A DNA stretch of 64,000 nt from the NCBI RefSeq assembly GCF_009857605.1, contig NZ_WWCT01000024.1, forward strand, positions 1 through 64,000. Direction: 5' to 3'. Within the stretch, counting starts at the first letter, position 1, and each line of letters begins with the position of its first letter. The DNA comes from Duganella levis. GTDB taxonomy: Bacteria; Pseudomonadota; Gammaproteobacteria; Burkholderiales; Burkholderiaceae_D. Made by a program: the position numbers and the translations under genes. The notes below the pieces were generated by a model. It was not told where the DNA came from. It was given only the letters and a program-made list of their open reading frames with translations, and ran no database searches. Shown here piece after piece: positions 17,806-26,327 of the stretch.

Positions 17806-18783
17806 ATGTTGATCAAGCGTCCCCCGAATGGCATAGACCTGCCGTTTTCCTCTGAAATCACGCCGCGAGAAGTGTACGAATCGCGCCGCAGCTTCATGAA
17901 GCAGATCGCCGTGGGCGCGGTCGGCGGCGCGGCATTGCTGGAGATGGCGCAGCGCGAAGCTTTCGCACAGGGCACCGGCGCCAAGCTGGCCGCCAAGCTC
18001 AATCCGGCCTATTCGGTGCTCGACAAGCAGACGCCGTACAAAGACGCCACCACCTACAACAACTTCTACGAATTCGGCACCGACAAGAGCGAACCGGCGA
18101 TGTACGCTGGCACGCTGAAGACGCGGCCGTGGACCATCGCCATCGAAGGCGAAGTCAGGAAGCCGATGACGCTGGACATTGATGCGCTGCTGAAGCTGGC
18201 GCCGATGGAAGAGCGCGTCTACCGCCTGCGCTGCGTCGAAGGCTGGTCGATGGTGATCCCGTGGATCGGCTACTCCCTCTCCGAGCTCATCAAAAAGGTA
18301 GAGCCCACTGGCAATGCCAAGTATGTAGAATTCGTCTCACTGGCGGACAAGAAGCAGATGCCGGGCGTGGGCAGCCGCGTGCTGCAATGGCCGTACACCG
18401 AAGGCTTGCGCATCGACGAGGCCAATCACCCGCTGGCGCTGCTGGCCTTCGGCATGTATGGCGAAGTGCTGCCGAACCAGAACGGCGCGCCGGTGCGCAT
18501 GGTGCTGCCGTGGAAGTATGGTTTCAAATCGGCCAAGTCGATCGTCAAGATTCGTTTTGTCAAAGACCAGCCGCGTACCTCGTGGAACCTGTCGGCGGCG
18601 AATGAGTACGGCTTCTACTCGAACGTGAATCCGGATGTGGACCACCCGCGCTGGTCGCAGGCGTCCGAGCGTCGCATCGGCGAAGACGGCTTCCTGTCGC
18701 GTAAGCGCAAGACGCTGATGTTCAACGGCTATAACGATGTAGCCCCGCTGTACGCGGGCATGGACCTGAAAAAATTCTACTGA
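17806..18783 (+). CDS. msrP: Methionine sulfoxide reductase catalytic subunit MsrP
   Basis: 325 residues from the ATG at 17806, preferred over an upstream TTG at 17776 because of its GGAG site. The twin-arginine signal SRRSFMKQIAVGAVGG sends the folded molybdoenzyme to the periplasm. RCVEGWSM holds the cysteine that ligates the molybdopterin Mo, and GYSLSELIKKVEP and LPWKYGFKSAKSI are further family segments. MsrP (YedY) reduces methionine sulfoxide in envelope proteins, taking electrons from the quinone pool through MsrQ, whose gene overlaps by one base. The leader hairpin suggests translational control. Confidence 0.96.
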   Translation: MLIKRPPNGIDLPFSSEITPREVYESRRSFMKQIAVGAVGGAALLEMAQREAFAQGTGAKLAAKLNPAYSVLDKQTPYKDATTYNNFYEFGTDKSEPAMYAGTLKTRPWTIAIEGEVRKPMTLDIDALLKLAPMEERVYRLRCVEGWSMVIPWIGYSLSELIKKVEPTGNAKYVEFVSLADKKQMPGVGSRVLQWPYTEGLRIDEANHPLALLAFGMYGEVLPNQNGAPVRMVLPWKYGFKSAKSIVKIRFVKDQPRTSWNLSAANEYGFYSNVNPDVDHPRWSQASERRIGEDGFLSRKRKTLMFNGYNDVAPLYAGMDLKKFY

Positions 18784-19385
18784 TGCCGACAACGAAACAA
18801 ATCAGCTGGATCAAGGGCGCCGTGTTTGTCGCGGCGCTGATTCCCCTGGCGCGCATGGCGTATCTGACGCTGACCGGGCAACTGGTCGACCCGCTGGAAT
18901 TCATCACGCGCGGTACCGGCGACTGGACCTTGTACTTCCTGACCATCACGCTGGCGGTGACGCCGCTGCGCAAGCTGAGCGGATGGAACTGGCTGATCAA
19001 GCTGCGCCGTATGGTGGGGCTGTACACCTTCTTCTACGGCTTCCTGCACTTTATGACGTTTCTGTGGTTCGACCACTTCTTCGACCTGGCCGAAATGTGG
19101 AAGGATGTGCTGAAGCGGCCGTTCATCACGGTGGGCTTGATCGCCTTCGTGCTGCTGATCCCGCTGGCGCTGACCAGCACCAACGGCATGATCAAGCGCC
19201 TGGGCGGCAAGCGCTGGCAATGGCTGCACCGGCTGATCTACGTGATCGCGCCGCTAGCGCTGCTGCACTTCTGGTGGATGAAAGCCGGCAAACACAACTT
19301 CAACCAGCCGATCCTGTTCATCGTCATCATCGGCACGCTGCTGCTGATGCGCGTCTGGTGGGCGACGCGCAAAGCGGCGCAATGA
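18783..19385 (+). CDS. msrQ: Haem-binding membrane subunit MsrQ
   Basis: A 200-residue integral membrane b-type cytochrome of the YedZ/ferric-reductase fold, with about six helices and histidines in GFLHFMTFLW, WLHRLIYV and LLHFWWM that can ligate haem. It delivers electrons to MsrP. Its ATG overlaps the msrP stop (TGATG), so the two are coupled. A terminator follows directly. Confidence 0.95.
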   Translation: MPTTKQISWIKGAVFVAALIPLARMAYLTLTGQLVDPLEFITRGTGDWTLYFLTITLAVTPLRKLSGWNWLIKLRRMVGLYTFFYGFLHFMTFLWFDHFFDLAEMWKDVLKRPFITVGLIAFVLLIPLALTSTNGMIKRLGGKRWQWLHRLIYVIAPLALLHFWWMKAGKHNFNQPILFIVIIGTLLLMRVWWATRKAAQ

Positions 19386-19387
19386 AA

Positions 19388-19414
19388 AAAGCCGCCGGCG
19401 GGAGCGGCGGCTTT
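19388..19414. terminator. Terminator between msrQ and lysA
   Basis: AAAGCCGCC (19388-19396) pairs with GGCGGCTTT (19406-19414). The longer T tract reads on the minus strand, so it serves lysA best and msrQ as well. Confidence 0.85.
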
Positions 19415-19421
19415 GGGTGGC

Positions 19422-20699
19422 TTACTTGATCACCGATTCCAGCGCGAACAAGTCTTCCGGCTTCTCGCGCTGGCGCACCAGATGCACAGTGCCGCCGTCG
19501 ACGATGACCTCCGCCGCGCGGCCGCGGGTGTTGTAGTTGGATGCCATGGTCATGCCGTAGGCGCCGGCGGTGTGCATCACCAGCAGGTCGCCGGCTTCCA
19601 CCGCCAGCGCACGGTCGCGGGCCAGCCAGTCGCCGGATTCGCAGATCGGGCCCACCACATCGTATTCCGCCGCTGCGGCGCTGCCTTGCACCACCGGCTG
19701 CATATCCATCCACGCCTGATACAGCGCCGGACGCGCCATGTCGTTCATCGCCGCATCGACGATGCAGAAATTCTTCTCTTCGCCATGCTTGAGGAACTCG
19801 ACCTTGGTCAGCAGCACGCCGGTGTCGCCAACAATGGAACGGCCCGGCTCGAAGATCACCTTGATCGGCTTGCTGTTGTGGCGCGCGGCGCGCCATGCGT
19901 CAATCTTCGCAAACAGGCGGCCCAGGTAGTCGCCTACCGGTACCGGCGCCGATTCGCCCGCTTCACGGTAATCGATGCCAATGCCACCGCCGATGTCCAG
20001 GTGGTGCAGCTCAATGCCTTCGGCGCCCAACTGATCGATCAGCTCGATCAAACGGTCCAGGGCTTCCAGCAGCGGCGCATCGTCCAGCAGTTGCGAGCCG
20101 ATGTGGCAGTCGATGCCCGACACGTCCAGGTGCGGCAGCTTGGCGGCGGTGCGGTAGGTGTCCAGCGCGTCGTCGAACGCCACGCCGAACTTGTTGGCTT
20201 TCAGGCCGGTCGCAATATACGGGTGGGTCTTGGCGTCGACGTTCGGATTCACGCGCAGCGAGATGCGGGCTTTCTTGCCCATCGATCCGGCCACCTCGTT
20301 CAGGCGGTGCAGTTCGGGAATCGATTCGACGTTGAAGCACAGGATGTCGTGCGACAGCGCCAGGCGCATTTCGTCCACGCTCTTGCCGACGCCGGAGAAA
20401 ATCACTTTGCGCGGATCGCCGCCGGCCGCCAGCACGCGCAGCAGTTCGCCGCCGGAGACGATGTCGAAACCGGCGCCCTGGCGCGCCAGCAGGTCGAGGA
20501 TGGCCAGGTTGGAGTTGGCCTTCATGGCGTAGCACACCAGCGCGTCGCGGCCGGCGCAGGCGTCAGCGTAGGAGGCGAAGTTGGCCAGCAGGGCGGCCTT
20601 GGAGTACACATAGGTCGGCGTGCCGAACTGTTCAGCGATGGCGGTCAGCGACGCGCCTTCGGCGTGCAGCACGCCGTCTTTATACGAAAATTGCGACAT
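19422..20699 (-). CDS. lysA: Diaminopimelate decarboxylase
   Basis: 425 residues from the ATG at 20699 (the frame stays open further upstream, but that part overlaps lptM). It makes lysine from meso-diaminopimelate, the last lysine step, with pyridoxal phosphate on Lys60 in CYAMKANSN. Other family marks are VSGGELLRVLAAG, HIGSQ, GGGIGIDY, FEPGRSIVG and CESGDWLA. The next minus-strand gene upstream is the small lipoprotein gene lptM, 5 bp away, an order common in betaproteobacteria. Confidence 0.96.
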   Translation of the reverse strand: MSQFSYKDGVLHAEGASLTAIAEQFGTPTYVYSKAALLANFASYADACAGRDALVCYAMKANSNLAILDLLARQGAGFDIVSGGELLRVLAAGGDPRKVIFSGVGKSVDEMRLALSHDILCFNVESIPELHRLNEVAGSMGKKARISLRVNPNVDAKTHPYIATGLKANKFGVAFDDALDTYRTAAKLPHLDVSGIDCHIGSQLLDDAPLLEALDRLIELIDQLGAEGIELHHLDIGGGIGIDYREAGESAPVPVGDYLGRLFAKIDAWRAARHNSKPIKVIFEPGRSIVGDTGVLLTKVEFLKHGEEKNFCIVDAAMNDMARPALYQAWMDMQPVVQGSAAAAEYDVVGPICESGDWLARDRALAVEAGDLLVMHTAGAYGMTMASNYNTRGRAAEVIVDGGTVHLVRQREKPEDLFALESVIK

Positions 20700-20704
20700 A
20701 GACT

Positions 20705-20884
20705 TTATTGTTGAGGCGCGGGAGGCACCGGCGAGGTGGTTGGCGCAACGGCGCCGCTCTTGGCGGTGGGCTTGGCTGCAGGAGGCTTGGGCAGGTACAG
20801 CGGGCCGGGTTGGCCGCAGGCGCTCAGCAATGTGGTCAGGCACAGGATAGATGTGCCGATAATCAAACGGAAAGTGGACTTCAC
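20705..20884 (-). CDS. lptM: LPS-transport lipoprotein LptM (YifL-like)
   Basis: A 59-residue gene with a GTG start. The product begins with a signal peptide and lipobox (LTTLLSAC, Cys23) and continues GQPGPLYLPKPP, the hallmark of LptM/YifL, then a Pro/Ala tail ending PVPPAPQQ. LptM is known in E. coli to assist disulfide maturation of the LptD-LptE translocon in the outer membrane. The ATG further upstream is out of frame, which supports the GTG. Its place just before lysA and divergent from cyaY is typical of the gene. Fits with lptC and lptA at the end of the window. Confidence 0.88.
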   Translation of the reverse strand: MKSTFRLIIGTSILCLTTLLSACGQPGPLYLPKPPAAKPTAKSGAVAPTTSPVPPAPQQ

Positions 20885-20927
20885 GATAGAATCATGGATT
20901 ATTTAGATGCAGATACTGGAGTGTAGC

Positions 20928-21266
20928 ATGGGCGAATCAGAATTCCTGGCGCAAGCCGAAGCCACCCTCAACGCCATCGAGGCCGCGCTGGACCGGTTAA
21001 ACGATGCCGACATGACCGATGTCGAATGCAGCCGCAGCGGCAACGTGCTGGAGATTGAGTTTATCGACAACGGTTCCAAGATCATCGTCAATAGCCAGGC
21101 GGCGATGTCCGAGCTGTGGGTGGCCTCGCGTTCCGGCGGCTACCACTACAAGCAAAAAGACGGCAAGTGGCTCAATACCCGCGACGGCTCCGAGCTGTTT
21201 GCCACCCTGTCCGAAGAAGTCTCGAAGCAGGGCGGCGCGCCAGTGGTGCTGACGCCTGACGCTTAA
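20928..21266 (+). CDS. cyaY: Iron-sulfur assembly protein CyaY (frataxin)
   Basis: 112 residues from the ATG at 20928 (MGESEFLAQAE), with a TGGAG site upstream; an earlier start at 20907 would add seven residues. The acidic first helix, the DVECSRSGNVLEIEF strand region and QAAMSELWVASRSGGYHY are standard frataxin. It binds iron and modulates IscS in Fe-S cluster assembly. The coding end overlaps the stop of the opposing penicillin-binding protein gene by 4 bp. Confidence 0.95.
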   Translation: MGESEFLAQAEATLNAIEAALDRLNDADMTDVECSRSGNVLEIEFIDNGSKIIVNSQAAMSELWVASRSGGYHYKQKDGKWLNTRDGSELFATLSEEVSKQGGAPVVLTPDA

Positions 21267-23632
21267 AACAGCTCGTTCTTCACGGCATCCTTGGCCTTTT
21301 CCTCGGCCGGGGTGCCATGCCCCGGCGCATCGAGGTTGTTGACCCCGGTGCCCGGCGGATTCTCCGTGTAGTAATACTCATCCCCCACCAGCATCACGCC
21401 GTCCGGCACCGCGCGTTCCTCGATTGGAATGCTCTTCAGGGCTTTTTGCATGTAGTTGATCCAGATCGGCAATGCCAGGCCGCCGCCGGTTTCGCGGTTG
21501 CCCAGGTTCTTCGGCTGGTCGTAGCCGATCCAGGCGATGCCCACCAGCTTGGGTTGATAGCCGGCGAACCAGGCGTCGATCGAATCATTGGTGGTGCCGG
21601 TCTTGCCGGCGATGTCGCGCCGGCCCAGCACATTGGCCTTGGCCGCCGTGCCGAAGCGCACCACATCCTTCAGCATTGAATCCATCAGGAAGGCGTTGCG
21701 CTCGTCGATCACGCGGTTCTTCTCGTCGCCAGCCAGGTCCGGGTGCGCCTGCGACAGAATCTTGCCGTCGGCGTCGGTCACCTTGGAGATCAGGTAAGGG
21801 CTGACCTTGTAGCCGCCGTTGGCGAACACCGCATACGCGCCGGCCATCTGCAGTGGCGTGACGTTGCCGGCGCCCAGTGCCAGCGTCAGGTAAGGCGGGT
21901 TCTTGTCGGCGTCAAAGCCGAAGCGGGTTGCGTATTCCTGGCCATACTTGGCGCCGATGCGGTGCAGGATGCGGATCGAGATCATGTTCTTGGACTTGGT
22001 CAGGCCCTTGCGCATGGTCATCGGCCCTTCATACTTGCCGTCGTAGTTCTTCGGTTCCCACGCCTGGCCGCCGGTCTGGCCGGCGTCGAATGAAATCGGC
22101 GCATCGTTGATGATGGTGGCCGGCGACAGGCCGCGCTCCAGCGAGGCGGAATAGATGAACGGCTTGAACGACGAGCCCGGTTGACGCCAGGCCTGGGTCA
22201 CGTGGTTGAACTTGTTGCGGTTGTAGTCAAAGCCTCCCACCATGGCCTTGATCGCGCCATCTTGCGTGCTGGCCGCCACGAAGGCCGATTCGATTTCCGG
22301 CATCTGCGCCACCAGCCAGTCTTTGCCCTCTTGCAGCACGCGGATCACCGCGCCACGGCGGATGCGCTTGTTCGGCGGATTCTTGTCCGACAGCCACGAG
22401 CGGCCTTGTTCCAGGCCGGCGCCGCTGATCTTGATTTCATCGCCCGAGGCGGTCACGGCGGTAATCAGCTGTGGCGTCGCCGACAGCACCACGGCGGCGA
22501 TCAGGTCGTCGTTGTCCGGATGCTCGGCCAGCACGGTTTCGATGGCGTCGTCGGCTTCTTCCTTCTTGGCCGGGATGTCGATGTACGCTTCCGGACCGCG
22601 ATAGGCGTGGCGGCGTTCGTAATCCATTACGCCCTTGCGCAGCGCCAGGTAGGCGGCGTCCTGGTCGGCCTTGGTGATGGTGGTGAACACGTTCAGGCCG
22701 CGGGTGTAGGTATCTTCCTTGAACTGTTCGTACACCAGCTGGCGCGCCAGCTCGGCCACGTACTCGGCGTGCACGCCGAATTCGCTGCTGTCGGTCTTGA
22801 CCTTCAGCTCTTCGGCCTTGGCGGTCTCGAATTGCTTGTCGCTGATATAACCCAGGTCATGCATGCGTTGCAGGATGTACTGTTGGCGGGTGCGCGCGCG
22901 CTTTGGATTGACTACGGGATTGTAAGCCGATGGCGCTTTCGGCAGGCCGGCCAGCATGGCGGCTTCGGCGATGCTAATGTCGCGCAGGTTTTTGCCGAAA
23001 TAGATTTGTGCGGCCGACGAGAAACCATAGGCGCGCTGGCCCAGGTAGATCTGGTTCATATAGACCTCCAGGATCTGGTCCTTGCTCAGATTCTTTTCGA
23101 TCTTCCAGGCCAGCAGCATCTCGTAGACTTTGCGCTTGATAGTCTGTTCGCTGGACAGGAAGAAGTTGCGCGCCACCTGCTGGGTGATGGTCGACGCGCC
23201 TTGCTTGCCGCCGCTGCCGAGCGCGTTGTGCACGCCGGCGCGCAGGATGCCGGTGTAGTCGACGCCGCCGTGTTCGTAGAAGCGGTCGTCCTCGATGGCC
23301 AGTACGGCTTTCTTCATGACATCCGGGATGTCCTTGATGCGCACCAGGTTGCGGCGCTCTTCGCCGAATTCGCCGATCAGCACGTTATCGGCGGAGAAGA
23401 TCCGCAGCGGCATCTTCGGCCGGTAGTCGGTCAGCGTGTCGAGCTCGGGCAGGTTGGGATAGGCCATCGCCAGACCGAACACCACCAGCAGCACGCCCGT
23501 GATGCCCAGGCCGAGCACGGACAGCCCGGCCAGCAGGAAGAACCGCGACGAGCGCGACGGTGCCTTGCGCGCTGGCTTGCCGGTTTGGTCTGGCGGGTTG
23601 GTTGGTGGCGGTGCCGAATTGGAAGAAGCCAT
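21263..23632 (-). CDS. mrcA: Class A penicillin-binding protein 1A
   Basis: A 789-residue bifunctional peptidoglycan synthase. A cytosolic Pro-rich start is followed by one membrane helix (about 31-57), a glycosyltransferase domain with catalytic Glu114 in AIEDDRFYEHGG, an OB-like insert, and a transpeptidase domain with the SxxK serine in PGSSFKPF, an SKN motif and KTGTTND. All active residues are present. It lies beside, and divergent from, the pilM operon, the same arrangement as ponA-pilM in Pseudomonas and many relatives. The start follows from the N-terminal layout. Confidence 0.96.
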   Translation of the reverse strand: MASSNSAPPPTNPPDQTGKPARKAPSRSSRFFLLAGLSVLGLGITGVLLVVFGLAMAYPNLPELDTLTDYRPKMPLRIFSADNVLIGEFGEERRNLVRIKDIPDVMKKAVLAIEDDRFYEHGGVDYTGILRAGVHNALGSGGKQGASTITQQVARNFFLSSEQTIKRKVYEMLLAWKIEKNLSKDQILEVYMNQIYLGQRAYGFSSAAQIYFGKNLRDISIAEAAMLAGLPKAPSAYNPVVNPKRARTRQQYILQRMHDLGYISDKQFETAKAEELKVKTDSSEFGVHAEYVAELARQLVYEQFKEDTYTRGLNVFTTITKADQDAAYLALRKGVMDYERRHAYRGPEAYIDIPAKKEEADDAIETVLAEHPDNDDLIAAVVLSATPQLITAVTASGDEIKISGAGLEQGRSWLSDKNPPNKRIRRGAVIRVLQEGKDWLVAQMPEIESAFVAASTQDGAIKAMVGGFDYNRNKFNHVTQAWRQPGSSFKPFIYSASLERGLSPATIINDAPISFDAGQTGGQAWEPKNYDGKYEGPMTMRKGLTKSKNMISIRILHRIGAKYGQEYATRFGFDADKNPPYLTLALGAGNVTPLQMAGAYAVFANGGYKVSPYLISKVTDADGKILSQAHPDLAGDEKNRVIDERNAFLMDSMLKDVVRFGTAAKANVLGRRDIAGKTGTTNDSIDAWFAGYQPKLVGIAWIGYDQPKNLGNRETGGGLALPIWINYMQKALKSIPIEERAVPDGVMLVGDEYYYTENPPGTGVNNLDAPGHGTPAEEKAKDAVKNELF

Positions 23633-23959
23633 GCAGTGCGATCTCTTAGTTATTTGTGCGGACCATTATAAGCGAGCGGCAGGGCCGTTCCATATGACAG
23701 GAATATTTCTGTGTGAGCAACAAAACAATTGAGTTGTTTTTGCGGCCACGAAGGCAAAAATAAGTGTGGCGAAACCCTCACACCCGGTCAATTGTGCACA
23801 GTAGAAATACCTTTACACTTAAATAGCCTCGATTTAATGTACAGGCTGATATATGCCTTCTAAACGCTGGTTTTCAAACGAGTTCCTTATGCAGACTGCT
23901 CGACAGCACGTTCGTATGCACAGCCGTGCAGGCGCCAGCCATGGCGCCGGAGGCCTCGT
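23633..23959. other. Intergenic region between mrcA and pilM, with folded pilM leader
   Basis: This 327-bp gap holds the divergent upstream regions of mrcA and pilM. I see an AT-rich inverted repeat AAAACAA/TTGTTTT (23722-23740), GTGTGAG/CTCACAC arms (23711-23717 and 23777-23783), and two GC-rich hairpins back to back: TGCAC/GTGCA (23917-23930) and GGCGCCA/TGGCGCC (23931-23948), each with a 4-base loop. The second ends right at the pilM Shine-Dalgarno GGAGG (23949-23953). I could not pick a convincing -35/-10 pair. Confidence 0.5.
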
Positions 23960-23963
23960 ATGA
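23889..23963 (+). CDS. Possible 24-codon leader peptide before pilM
   Basis: An ATG at 23889 opens a 24-codon frame (MQTARQHVRMHSRAGASHGA and four more residues) whose TGA overlaps the pilM ATG as ATGA. No strong ribosome site precedes it. Translation would unfold the two hairpins in front of pilM. It may be chance; there is no family support. Confidence 0.2.
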   Translation: MQTARQHVRMHSRAGASHGAGGLV

Positions 23964-25036
23964 TCGACTTCAAGGCCTTGCTGGGGCAGGGCAATCCGCC
24001 GCTGGTGGGCATTGATATCAGCACTTCCAGTGTGCGGCTGGTGGAGCTGGCGCAGGGCGCCAAGGGCGACATCAAGCTGGAGCGCTACGCCGCCGAGCCG
24101 CTGCCGCGCAACGCCGTCACCGATGGCAATATCGAGAACATGGACCAGGTGGTGGAAGCGGTGCGCCGGGTCTGGAAGAAGAGCGGCACACGCGCCCGCC
24201 ATGCGGCGCTGGGCATGCCGCCAGCCTCCGTCATCACCAAGAAAATCATCCTGCCAGCCGGTATGTCGGAAGACCAGCTGGAAGTGCAGGTCGAATCCGA
24301 AGCCAGCCAGTACATTCCGTTTGCGCTGGACGAAGTCAGCCTGGATTTCGACGTCATCGGCCCGGCCGCCAATTCCACAGACGATATCGAAGTCATGCTG
24401 GCCGCGTCGCGCCGCGAAAAAGTCGAGGACCGGGTGGCGATTGCCGAAGCGTCCGGCCTCAAGGCCATCGTGATGGACATCGAATCCTACGCCGCCCGCG
24501 CCGCGCTGGACCGCGTGGTGACGCAGCTGCCGGACGCCGGCATCGGCCAGGTGATCGCGCTGTTCCAGATCGGCGCCCAGGTCACCCATATTTCCGTGAT
24601 GCTGGACGGCGTTACCGTCTACGAGCGCGAGCAGCCGTTCGGCGGCAACACGCTGACCCAGGACATCGTGCGTAGCTACGGTCTGTCGTTTGAGGAAGCC
24701 GACGCGCGCAAGAAAACCGGCGACCTGCCGGACAACTATCACGCCGAACTGCTGACGCCGTTCCTGGAAAGCGCCGCGCTGGAAGTCACGCGCGCGGTCC
24801 AGTTCTTCTACACCTCCACGCCCTACACCAAGGTCGACCAGTTGTACCTGGCCGGCGGCTGCGCGCTGATTCCCGGCCTGCTGGACCTGGTGGCCAGCCG
24901 CACGCGCATCGCCAGCTCGGTGATCTCGCCGTTCAAGGGCATGCAGATCGGTTCGTCGGTGCGCGAGTCGCAACTGCGGCTGGATGCGCCGGCCTATCTG
25001 GTGGCCTGCGGCCTGGCCTTGCGGAGGTTCGGCTAA
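23960..25036 (+). CDS. pilM: Type IV pilus inner-membrane protein PilM
   Basis: 358 residues, actin-like ATPase fold, cytosolic face of the type IV pilus alignment complex. The opening PLVGIDISTSSVRLVEL is the phosphate-1 loop region, and QLYLAGGCALIPGL is the C-terminal adenosine motif. It binds the N-terminus of PilN. A clear GGAGG site precedes the ATG. First gene of pilMNOPQ, with each following gene overlapping by one to four bases, so the five are tightly coupled. Confidence 0.96.
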   Translation: MIDFKALLGQGNPPLVGIDISTSSVRLVELAQGAKGDIKLERYAAEPLPRNAVTDGNIENMDQVVEAVRRVWKKSGTRARHAALGMPPASVITKKIILPAGMSEDQLEVQVESEASQYIPFALDEVSLDFDVIGPAANSTDDIEVMLAASRREKVEDRVAIAEASGLKAIVMDIESYAARAALDRVVTQLPDAGIGQVIALFQIGAQVTHISVMLDGVTVYEREQPFGGNTLTQDIVRSYGLSFEEADARKKTGDLPDNYHAELLTPFLESAALEVTRAVQFFYTSTPYTKVDQLYLAGGCALIPGLLDLVASRTRIASSVISPFKGMQIGSSVRESQLRLDAPAYLVACGLALRRFG

Positions 25037-25647
25037 TGATACGCATAAACCTGCTGCCGCACCGCGAAGAGAGACGCAAGCAGAAGAAGCAGGCCTTCTT
25101 CGCGCTGCTGGCGCTGGGCGGCGTGATCGGCATCGGCATCGTGCTGGTGGTCGGCGCCTACAACGCGCGCGCCATTTCGGTCCAGGAAGCCCGCAACCAG
25201 GAACTGAAAACCGCCATCAGCGGCCTCGATAAAAAAATCGCCGAGATCGCCACGCTGAAGCAGGACATCGAAGCGCTGAAAGCGCGCCAGCAGGCGGTGG
25301 AGGATTTGCAGGGCGACCGCAACCAACCGGTCTACCTGCTGGATGAACTGGTCAGCCAGACGCCGGCCGGCGTCTACCTCAAATCGTTCCGCCAGGAAGG
25401 GCAGAAGGTGGCCGTCAACGGCTATGCGCAATCGCAGGAGCGGGTGTCGGAACTGCTGCGCAATCTGGCTGGCGCCTCGCCGTGGCTGGAGCGGCCGGAC
25501 CTGATTGAAGTGAAATCCACCGGCCTCGGCCAGGGCAAGACCGCCAAAAAAGTGGTGGAGTTCAACCTCAACGTCTTCATCAAGCGCCCGCGCGACAAAG
25601 ACAAGCCGGAAGACGGCGCCAAGGCCAAGCCACAGGGACGTACGTAA
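25036..25647 (+). CDS. pilN: Type IV pilus assembly protein PilN
   Basis: 203 residues. The short cytosolic INLLPHREERRKQKK motif that docks on PilM is at residues 3-17, then one membrane helix (about 20-42), a coiled coil (about 50-90) and a ferredoxin-like periplasmic domain. The C-terminal tail is Lys/Asp-rich. Overlaps pilM by one base and pilO by one base. Confidence 0.96.
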   Translation: MIRINLLPHREERRKQKKQAFFALLALGGVIGIGIVLVVGAYNARAISVQEARNQELKTAISGLDKKIAEIATLKQDIEALKARQQAVEDLQGDRNQPVYLLDELVSQTPAGVYLKSFRQEGQKVAVNGYAQSQERVSELLRNLAGASPWLERPDLIEVKSTGLGQGKTAKKVVEFNLNVFIKRPRDKDKPEDGAKAKPQGRT

Positions 25648-26327
25648 TGGCGGCCAAACTCAACATCAATATCAATGAATGGTTTGCCGACCTGGCCGAC
25701 CAGTTCCGCGACCTCCAGGGCCGCCATCCGGGCCAGTGGCCGGTGGCGCCGCGCGTGCTGTGCGCCATCGGCGTGACGGCGGCGGTGTGCGTGGCCGGCT
25801 ATTTCGGCTACTGGAGTTCGCAGTTCGACGAACAGGACGCCGGCCTGATGACGGAAACCCGGCTGCGCGAGGAGTACAAGATCAAGACCGCGCAGGCGAT
25901 CAACCTGGAGGCGCTGCGCGCGCAAAAAGTCCAGGTCGACCAGTACGTCGAGCGCTTGCAGAAGCAGCTGCCGAGCAAGGCCGAAATGGCCGCGCTGCTG
26001 ACCGACATCAACCAGGCCGGCGCCGGCCGCGGCTTGCAGTTCGACCTATTCAAACCGCAGCAGGTGGTGATCAAGGATTACTACGCCGAGCTGCCGATCG
26101 ACATCAAGATCACCGGCAACTACCACGACATCGGCGCCTTCACCGGCGACATCGCCAACCTGCCGCGCATCGTCACGCTCAACAACCTCGCGCTCAGCAC
26201 GGGCAAGGATGGCGTGCTGACGCTGGAAGCGGTGGCCAAGACCTTCCGCTACCTCGATCCAGAAGAAGTGGCCGCGCAGCGCAAGGCCGCCGCCGACAAG
26301 AAAAAGAAAGCGGCCAAGCCATCATGA
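25647..26327 (+). CDS. pilO: Type IV pilus assembly protein PilO
   Basis: 226 residues with an amphipathic N-terminus (NINEWFADLADQFRDLQ), one membrane helix near 33-50, a coiled coil, and the periplasmic core domain (ITGNYHDIGAFTGDIANLPR). It heterodimerises with PilN and recruits PilP. The Lys-rich end (KKKKAAKPS) overlaps the pilP start as ATGA. Confidence 0.96.
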   Translation: MAAKLNININEWFADLADQFRDLQGRHPGQWPVAPRVLCAIGVTAAVCVAGYFGYWSSQFDEQDAGLMTETRLREEYKIKTAQAINLEALRAQKVQVDQYVERLQKQLPSKAEMAALLTDINQAGAGRGLQFDLFKPQQVVIKDYYAELPIDIKITGNYHDIGAFTGDIANLPRIVTLNNLALSTGKDGVLTLEAVAKTFRYLDPEEVAAQRKAAADKKKKAAKPS

